DNA of 64,000 nt from Paracidovorax cattleyae (GTDB lineage: Bacteria > Pseudomonadota > Gammaproteobacteria > Burkholderiales > Burkholderiaceae_C). The stretch covers positions 1 to 64,000 of the forward strand of contig NZ_FNJL01000018.1 of the NCBI RefSeq assembly GCF_900104515.1, given 5' to 3'. The notes beneath the pieces were generated by a model. It was given only the letters and a program-made list of their open reading frames with translations. It had not been told where the DNA came from and ran no database searches. Below, in pieces: positions 58,959 to 64,000 of this stretch. How positions within the stretch are numbered: the stretch's first letter is position 1; the number at the start of each line of letters is the position of its first letter. The position numbers and the translations under genes are program-made.

Positions 58959-60284
58959 ATGACACACGTATTCCACCGGCACCTCCACCACACGCCACCC
59001 GTCGCCGTTGCCGCCCAGGGCATGACCATCGTGGACGCCGAAGGCCGCCGCTACCTCGACGCCTCGGGCGGTGCGGCAGTGTCCTCGCTGGGCCACGGGC
59101 ATCCGGACGTGATCGCCGCCATGCACGCGCAGATCGACCGGCTCGCCTATGCCCATACCAGCTTCTTCACCACGGCCGTGGCCGAGGAGCTGGCGGACGT
59201 GATGGTGGCCGGGGCGCCCGCCGGCATGGAGCACGTGTACCTGGTCAGCGGCGGGTCGGAGGCCGTGGAGGCGGCGCTCAAGATGGCGCGCCAGTATTTC
59301 GTGGAGATCGGCCAGCCGCAGCGCACGCATTTCATCGCGCGGCGCCAGAGCTACCACGGCAACACGCTGGGCGCGCTGGCCGTGGGCGGCAATGCCTGGC
59401 GGCGGGAGCCTTTCGCGCCCCTGCTGGCACCTGCCACCCATGTGTCGGCCTGCTACCCCTACCGCGAAAAGGGCGCGCAGGAAACGCCGGAGCAGTACGG
59501 CCAGCGCCTGGCGGACGAGCTGGAGGCAGCCATCCTCGCGCAGGGTGCGGACCGCGTGATCGCCTTCGTGGCCGAGACCGTCGGCGGCGCAACGGCCGGC
59601 GTGCTCACGCCCGTGCCCGGCTACCTGCGCGCGGTGCGTGCGGTCTGCGACCGCCACGGCGTGCTGCTGATCCTCGACGAGGTCATGTGCGGCATGGGAC
59701 GCACCGGCACGCTCTACGCCTGCGAGCAGGAGGGCGTGGTGCCCGACCTCGTCACCGTGGCCAAGGGCCTGGGCGGCGGCTACCAGCCGGTGGGTGCGGT
59801 GCTGGCGCAGAAGCGCATCGTCGAGGCGATGTCGGCCGGGAGCGGTTACTTCCAGCACGGCCATACGTACCTGGGCCATCCAGTGGCCTGCGCGGCGGCG
59901 CTGGCCGTGCAGCGCGTGATCCAGCGCGACGGCCTGCTCGCCAAGGTGCGGGACGACGGCGTGTTCTTCGGGGAGGCGCTGCGGCAGGCGCTCGGCGGCC
60001 ATGCCCACGTGGGCGACATCCGCGGGCGCGGCTTCTTCTGGGGCGTCGAGCTGGTGCAGGACCGGGACGGCAAGACGCCGTTCGATCCGGCGCGCAAGGT
60101 GCACGCCCGCACCAAGAAGGAGGCGATGGCCCGCGGGCTGCTGTGCTACCCCATGGGCGGCACGGTGGACGGGCGCGTGGGCGACCACGTGCTCCTGGCG
60201 CCGCCCTTCATCGCCTCGCGCGCGGAACTGCAGGACATCGCGGGCCGCCTGGCCGACGCGGTGGACGCCGCCACCGCCACCTGA
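58959..60284 (+). CDS. Class III (aspartate aminotransferase-fold) PLP aminotransferase
   Basis: A 441-residue pyridoxal-phosphate enzyme of the omega-transaminase group. It shows the sequence of family blocks: RYLDASGGAAVSSLGHGHPD, LVSGGSEAVEAALKMARQY, SYHGNTLGALAV, ILDEVMCGMGRTG with the PLP-ring Asp, and TVAKGLGGGYQPVGAV with the Schiff-base Lys, ending near TYLGHPVACAAALAV. The amino donor and acceptor are unknown. The ATG at 58959 is favoured; a TTG two codons earlier is also possible. It is followed by a binding protein and a racemase-like gene, which suggests catabolism of an unusual amino acid or amine under RpiR control. Confidence 0.88.
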   Translation: MTHVFHRHLHHTPPVAVAAQGMTIVDAEGRRYLDASGGAAVSSLGHGHPDVIAAMHAQIDRLAYAHTSFFTTAVAEELADVMVAGAPAGMEHVYLVSGGSEAVEAALKMARQYFVEIGQPQRTHFIARRQSYHGNTLGALAVGGNAWRREPFAPLLAPATHVSACYPYREKGAQETPEQYGQRLADELEAAILAQGADRVIAFVAETVGGATAGVLTPVPGYLRAVRAVCDRHGVLLILDEVMCGMGRTGTLYACEQEGVVPDLVTVAKGLGGGYQPVGAVLAQKRIVEAMSAGSGYFQHGHTYLGHPVACAAALAVQRVIQRDGLLAKVRDDGVFFGEALRQALGGHAHVGDIRGRGFFWGVELVQDRDGKTPFDPARKVHARTKKEAMARGLLCYPMGGTVDGRVGDHVLLAPPFIASRAELQDIAGRLADAVDAATAT

Positions 60285-60323
60285 TTTCCCACCGTTTCCA
60301 TCGTTCCCGCAAGGAGTTCTCCC

Positions 60324-61220
60324 ATGTCCTGCTCCCGCCGCGCCGTCCTGGCGCTCGCCGCCGCATGCGCGTTCGCCACCCAGGCCCATGCACAGGAGGC
60401 CACCTCCACCCTCCGCAAGATCAGGGACACCGGCACCATCACGCTGGGCCACCGCGAGTCCTCCTTCGGTTTTTCGTACAACGCCGGAACGGGCACGCCC
60501 GTGGGCTACAGCATCGACATCTGCATGAAGATCGTGGATGCGATCAAAGCCGAGCTCCAGCTGCCGAAAGTGGAGATCCGCTACCAGCTCGTCACCTCGC
60601 AGAACCGCATTCCGCTGGTGACGGGCGGCACCGTCGATATCGAGTGCGGCTCCACCACCAACCTGGTGGAACGCCAGAAGCTCGTGGCGTTCTCGCCGGA
60701 CATCTTCCGCTACAACGTGCGCATGCTGGTGCGCGCAGAGTCAGGCATCCGCAGCATCGCCGACCTGCAGGGCAAGACCGTGGTGGCCACCAGCGGCACC
60801 ACCTCGCTGCGGTTGCTGCGCGAGGCCGACAAGGGGCGCAACCTCGACATCCAGCAGATGGCCGGCAAGGACCATGCCGACTCCTTCCTGTTGATCGAGA
60901 CCGGGCGCGCCCAGGCCTTCGTGCTGGACGACATCCTGCTGGCCGGCCTGGTCGCCACGGCGCGCAATCCCAAGGATTTCCTCATCACCGGCGAGCCGCT
61001 GCGCACCGAGAACCAGTCGCTCATGTTCCGCAAGGACGATCCGGCCTTCAAGGCCCTGGTGGACCGCGTGGTGACGGGCATGATGCAATCCGGCGAGATG
61101 GAGCGGCTCTACCAGAAGTGGTTCATGTCGCCCATTCCACCGCGCGGCGTGAACATCGGCTATCCGCTCAATGCCGAGACCCGGGATGCCTTCGCCCACC
61201 CCTCCGACAAAGGACTCTGA
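60324..61220 (+). CDS. Periplasmic amino-acid-binding protein of an ABC transporter (GltI-like)
   Basis: A 298-residue solute-binding protein with a signal peptide (SCSRRAVLALAAACAFATQA, cleaved after AHA). SBP_bac_3 features are clear: LRKIRDTGTITLGHRESSFG, GTPVGYSIDICMKIV, VDIECGSTTNLVERQKLVAF and the hinge region DLQGKTVVATSGTT. The glutamate/aspartate-binding proteins look most like it. No permease or ATPase genes are adjacent, so it must work with a transporter encoded elsewhere. It has a strong AAGGAG site and lies 39 bp after the aminotransferase gene. Confidence 0.88.
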   Translation: MSCSRRAVLALAAACAFATQAHAQEATSTLRKIRDTGTITLGHRESSFGFSYNAGTGTPVGYSIDICMKIVDAIKAELQLPKVEIRYQLVTSQNRIPLVTGGTVDIECGSTTNLVERQKLVAFSPDIFRYNVRMLVRAESGIRSIADLQGKTVVATSGTTSLRLLREADKGRNLDIQQMAGKDHADSFLLIETGRAQAFVLDDILLAGLVATARNPKDFLITGEPLRTENQSLMFRKDDPAFKALVDRVVTGMMQSGEMERLYQKWFMSPIPPRGVNIGYPLNAETRDAFAHPSDKGL

Positions 61221-61228
61221 GTTTCCCC

Positions 61229-61873
61229 ATGCCCCGCATCGCCCTGATCCACGCCCTGGCCCATTCGGTCGCCCCCATCAATGGCGCCTTCGAGCGCGAC
61301 TGGCCGCAGGCCGTGCGCATGAACCTGCTGGACGACAGCCTCTCGGCCGACCTCGCGGCCGGGGGCGGGGTGCTCGACGGCGCCATGCACGACCGGTTCG
61401 CACGGCTGGCGCGCTATGCGGTGGACACGGGCGCCGAGGGCATCCTGTTCACCTGTTCGGCCTTCGGCCCCTGCATCGACGCGGTCGCGCGCACGCATGC
61501 TCCCATGCCCGTGCTGCGGCCCAATGAGGCGATGATCGACGAAGCCGTGCAGGGCAATGGGCCGTTGGGGCTGATCGCCACCTTCGCGCCCACGCTGCGC
61601 TCCATGCCGGCGGAATTCCCGCCCGGCACCGTGCTTGAGACGGCCCTGGCCGAAGGTGCACTCGATGCGCTGAATGCCGGAGACGGCCCGGCCCACGACG
61701 CGCTCATCGCCCGCCAGGCCCGTGCGCTGGCCGGGCGTGGTTGCACCCGCATCGCCCTGGCCCAGTTCAGCATGGCCCGCGCGCGCGATGCCTGCGCGCA
61801 GGCCAGCGGCCTGCCGGTGCTGACGACGGTGGACAGCGCCGTGCGCAGGCTCGGCAGCCTGCTGCAGGCCTGA
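61229..61873 (+). CDS. Asp/Glu/hydantoin racemase-superfamily protein
   Basis: A 214-residue protein of the two-domain racemase fold (RIALIHALAHSVAPINGAFE at the start). The first catalytic-type cysteine is present (Cys76 in FTCSAFGPCID), but in the second half the expected LGC is replaced by LAQFSM, so the two-cysteine racemisation machinery is not intact. Single-cysteine members include decarboxylases and isomerases, so a non-racemase reaction is likely. It begins 8 bp after the binding-protein gene in the RpiR-linked operon. Confidence 0.75.
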   Translation: MPRIALIHALAHSVAPINGAFERDWPQAVRMNLLDDSLSADLAAGGGVLDGAMHDRFARLARYAVDTGAEGILFTCSAFGPCIDAVARTHAPMPVLRPNEAMIDEAVQGNGPLGLIATFAPTLRSMPAEFPPGTVLETALAEGALDALNAGDGPAHDALIARQARALAGRGCTRIALAQFSMARARDACAQASGLPVLTTVDSAVRRLGSLLQA

Positions 61874-62170
61874 AGGCGGCGCGAACTGCGGCGATTTTCA
61901 GCGGCAGCGGGGCGCCGTGGCCGGGCGATTGCCGGCAGATGCCGGCGAAATCGTAGCCGATGGGGCCTGCACGCGGATGTGGGTTCTGAAGTTCACGCAA
62001 AACGCCGGCATCTTCGCGCATCCGGTGCCTAACCGCCGTTGGAAATGCCGGCTGTTCTTTCGCCTGCGAAGACGCCGGGTTTTTGGCGGAAAAGGCTTGG
62101 CACGCGGCCCCGTTCTCTTCCAGAATCCAGCCGAAACGCCCAGCGTGCACCTTGTGTCCGTACCACCGCC
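61874..62170. other. Intergenic region before bioB
   Basis: About 300 bp with no gene I can support. Several short frames exist but none has family features or a ribosome site. The bioB promoter presumably lies here; no clear biotin-repressor-type dyad was recognised. Confidence 0.35.
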
Positions 62171-63235
62171 ATGACTGCCACTCTCTCCGATAACCGTCCC
62201 GAAGCCCCTGCCGTTCCCGTGCAATTGCACCGCCCCGCACGCACTCCAGCCCCCGCGGCCGGCACGTGGAGCGTCCAGGCGGTGCAGGAATTGCTGGACC
62301 TGCCGTTCCTGGATCTGCTCTGGCGCGCGCAGTCCGTGCACCGCGATCACTGGCCTGCGGGCGATGTGGAACTGGCCACGCTGCTGTCGGTGAAGACCGG
62401 CGGCTGCCCCGAGAACTGCGGCTATTGCCCGCAGTCCGCCGAGTTCGACACGGGCGTGAAGGCGCAGAAGCTCATGAGCGTGGACGAGGTGACCACCGCA
62501 GCGCGCGCCGCCCGCGACGCCGGGGCCACGCGTTTTTGCATGGGCGCGGCCTGGCGCGCACCCAAGGACCGCGACATCGAGAAGGTGGGTGAGCTGATCG
62601 CCGCCGTGAAGGGCCTGGGAATGCAGACCTGCGCCACCCTGGGCATGCTGGAGCCGCACCAGGCCCGGGCGCTCAGGGGAGCGGGGCTGGACTACTACAA
62701 CCACAACCTGGATACCGCGCCCGAGTACTACACCGACGTGGTGAGCACCCGCGCCTACCAGGACCGGCTCGACACCCTGCGCCATGTGCGAGAGGCCGGC
62801 ATCAGCGTCTGCTGCGGCGGCATCATCGGCATGGGGGAGGCCCCGGTGCACCGCGCGGGCCTGATCGCCCAGCTCGCCAACCTGGACCCGTACCCGGAAT
62901 CCGTGCCCATCAACAGCCTGGTGCGCGTGCCCGGCACGCCGCTGGCCGACAGCGATCCGGTCGATCCGCTCGATTTCGTGCGGGTGATCGCGGTGGCGCG
63001 CATCACCATGCCGCGTGCGCGCGTGCGCCTCTCGGCGGGCCGCCAGCAGATGGGCGATGCGGTGCAGGCGCTGTGCTTCCTGGCCGGCGCCAACTCGATC
63101 TTCTACGGCGACAAGCTGCTGGTGACCGGCAACCCCGATGTCGAAGCCGACGTGCAACTGCTCGCCAAACTGGGGATGAGCGGCCGGCAGGTGGCTTCCA
63201 CCGAGCCCCACGACCTGCACCACCACGCCGCCTGA
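62171..63235 (+). CDS. bioB: Biotin synthase
   Basis: A 354-residue radical-SAM enzyme that inserts sulfur into dethiobiotin, the last step of biotin synthesis. The SAM-cluster motif is C79-x3-C83-x2-C86 in [20 protein letters not shown]. Other typical blocks follow: [48 protein letters not shown], and [20 protein letters not shown] with the Arg that coordinates the 2Fe-2S cluster. The ATG at 62171 gives the usual extended N-terminus; the longer frame to 62039 is not supported. Biotin is the cofactor of the carboxylase encoded 6 kb upstream. No other bio genes are adjacent. Confidence 0.95.
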   Translation: MTATLSDNRPEAPAVPVQLHRPARTPAPAAGTWSVQAVQELLDLPFLDLLWRAQSVHRDHWPAGDVELATLLSVKTGGCPENCGYCPQSAEFDTGVKAQKLMSVDEVTTAARAARDAGATRFCMGAAWRAPKDRDIEKVGELIAAVKGLGMQTCATLGMLEPHQARALRGAGLDYYNHNLDTAPEYYTDVVSTRAYQDRLDTLRHVREAGISVCCGGIIGMGEAPVHRAGLIAQLANLDPYPESVPINSLVRVPGTPLADSDPVDPLDFVRVIAVARITMPRARVRLSAGRQQMGDAVQALCFLAGANSIFYGDKLLVTGNPDVEADVQLLAKLGMSGRQVASTEPHDLHHHAA

Positions 63236-63250
63236 GGGCGGGCAGGGTGG

Positions 63251-64000
63251 TCAGCGGCCGCCGCGCGGCGGTTCGTAGCCGAGCATCTTCATGGCCTGCG
63301 TGATGGAGACCGCCGCCGCGGCGTAGCCCTCCCAGGGCGCATTGCCTTCGCGCAGCCGGTCTTCCACGGTGGCCACGGTCCATTCGGTGCTGCTGGAAAG
63401 CGCACCCAGCTCATCCCAGCGCAGCGGCACGGAAATGCCCAGGCCGGGCCGGGCCCGCGCGGACCACGCGCTCACCGTGGTGGCGCCGAAGCCGTTGCGC
63501 AGGTAATCCACGAAGATTTTCCCCACGCGGTTGCGCGGCCCGCTCTTGGCCACGAACAGCTGCGGGATCGTGCGCGCCATGTGCTGCACCACCGCCTGGG
63601 AGAAGCCCTTCACCGCATCCCAGCCATGCAGGCGCTTGATGGGCACGACCACGTGCAGCCCCTTGCCGCCGCTGGTCTTGAGAAAGCACGGCAGGCCCAG
63701 CTCCGTCAGCATCACGCGCAGCAGCGTGGCGGCCTCCTGCACTTTGTCCCAGGGCACGCCTTCGCCGGGATCGAGGTCGAAGGCCATCCGGTCGGGCCGG
63801 TCGATGCGGTCGCTGCGGGCGTTCCAGCTGTGGAACTCGATGGTGTTCATCTGCGCCCAGGCCGGCAGGCCTTCCGGGCCCGCGATCTCCGCCAGGGGCG
63901 GATGGCCGGGGTCCAGCGCCGGATCCAGCGTCCGCACGCCGTCCACCGAGCCGTGCTCCGGATGTTTCTGGAAGAAGAGCTCCCCGCCCACGCCTTCCGG
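63251..64000 (-). CDS. ligD: DNA ligase D polymerase (primase-like) domain, partial
   Basis: The minus-strand frame is open to the window end, so its N-terminal part lies beyond 64000. The visible 249 residues are the C-terminal LigD polymerase domain: FHSWNARSDRIDRPDRMAFD, DLDPGEGVPW with the catalytic Asp pair, KTSGGKGLHVVVPI and RNGFGATTVSAWSARARPG. This family acts with Ku in bacterial non-homologous end joining. The C-terminal end (PRGGR) after the polymerase domain suggests the order ligase-polymerase, or a free-standing polymerase; which one cannot be told here. It converges on bioB with a 15-bp gap. Confidence 0.88.
   Translation of the reverse strand, partial: PEGVGGELFFQKHPEHGSVDGVRTLDPALDPGHPPLAEIAGPEGLPAWAQMNTIEFHSWNARSDRIDRPDRMAFDLDPGEGVPWDKVQEAATLLRVMLTELGLPCFLKTSGGKGLHVVVPIKRLHGWDAVKGFSQAVVQHMARTIPQLFVAKSGPRNRVGKIFVDYLRNGFGATTVSAWSARARPGLGISVPLRWDELGALSSSTEWTVATVEDRLREGNAPWEGYAAAAVSITQAMKMLGYEPPRGGR

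Overview
This window looks like the chromosome of a high-GC betaproteobacterium, most likely Comamonadaceae (an Acidovorax/Paracidovorax-type organism). That placement is an inference from codon usage, from the propionyl-CoA gene set (GntR regulator, methylmalonyl-CoA mutase, MeaB, PccB, PccA) and from the style of the CzcCBA, LysR and MFS genes. No rRNA, tRNA or CRISPR array was seen.

Positions 1-13.8 kb are accessory DNA bounded by broken insertion sequences: IS3 and IS110 on the left, IS66 on the right. Between them lie repeated modules in which a plus-strand LysR regulator faces minus-strand export or detoxification genes. These are MFS/LysR; then an EstB-like serine hydrolase, an alcohol dehydrogenase and two MFS pumps under a second LysR; then a DJ-1/PfpI protein and an MFS pump under a third LysR; and finally a wrecked MFS gene. 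Inverted repeats sit in the divergent promoter gaps.

Positions 14.0-33.2 kb are one minus-strand operon encoding an insecticidal-type Tc toxin complex: a 2869-residue TcA, a Hint (hedgehog/intein) protein, a small cysteine-motif protein, a second shorter Hint protein, and a 2413-residue fused TcB-TcC. The TcC end carries an HExxHxxGxxH zinc-metalloprotease domain as its candidate effector. Two Cys-rich Hint proteins placed between TcA and TcB-C are not part of the classical Tc layout. This is the most novel feature of the window.

Positions 33.5-37.5 kb hold debris (an IS5 transposase fragment abutting a MarR tail, small unassigned ORFs), an intact CHASE3/HAMP chemoreceptor and a twice-frameshifted secreted protein. 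Positions 37.7-43.9 kb are a czcI-like/czcCBA heavy-metal RND efflux operon. It converges on an MHYT-PAS-PAS-GGDEF signalling protein.

Positions 46.3-57.9 kb are the propionyl-CoA to succinyl-CoA pathway: a GntR regulator divergent from methylmalonyl-CoA mutase, a GNAT acetyltransferase, MeaB, PccB, PccA, a YdcF protein and a VOC protein that may be the epimerase. The run is interrupted between pccB and pccA by a low-GC patch holding a split polymorphic toxin, its probable immunity gene, an IS5 tail and a NYN-domain nuclease gene. Positions 57.9-61.9 kb hold an RpiR regulator divergent from an aminotransferase/ABC binding protein/Asp-Glu racemase-like operon, with a perfect 9-bp inverted repeat in the gap. 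The window ends with biotin synthase and the C-terminal part of a LigD polymerase domain that runs off the edge.
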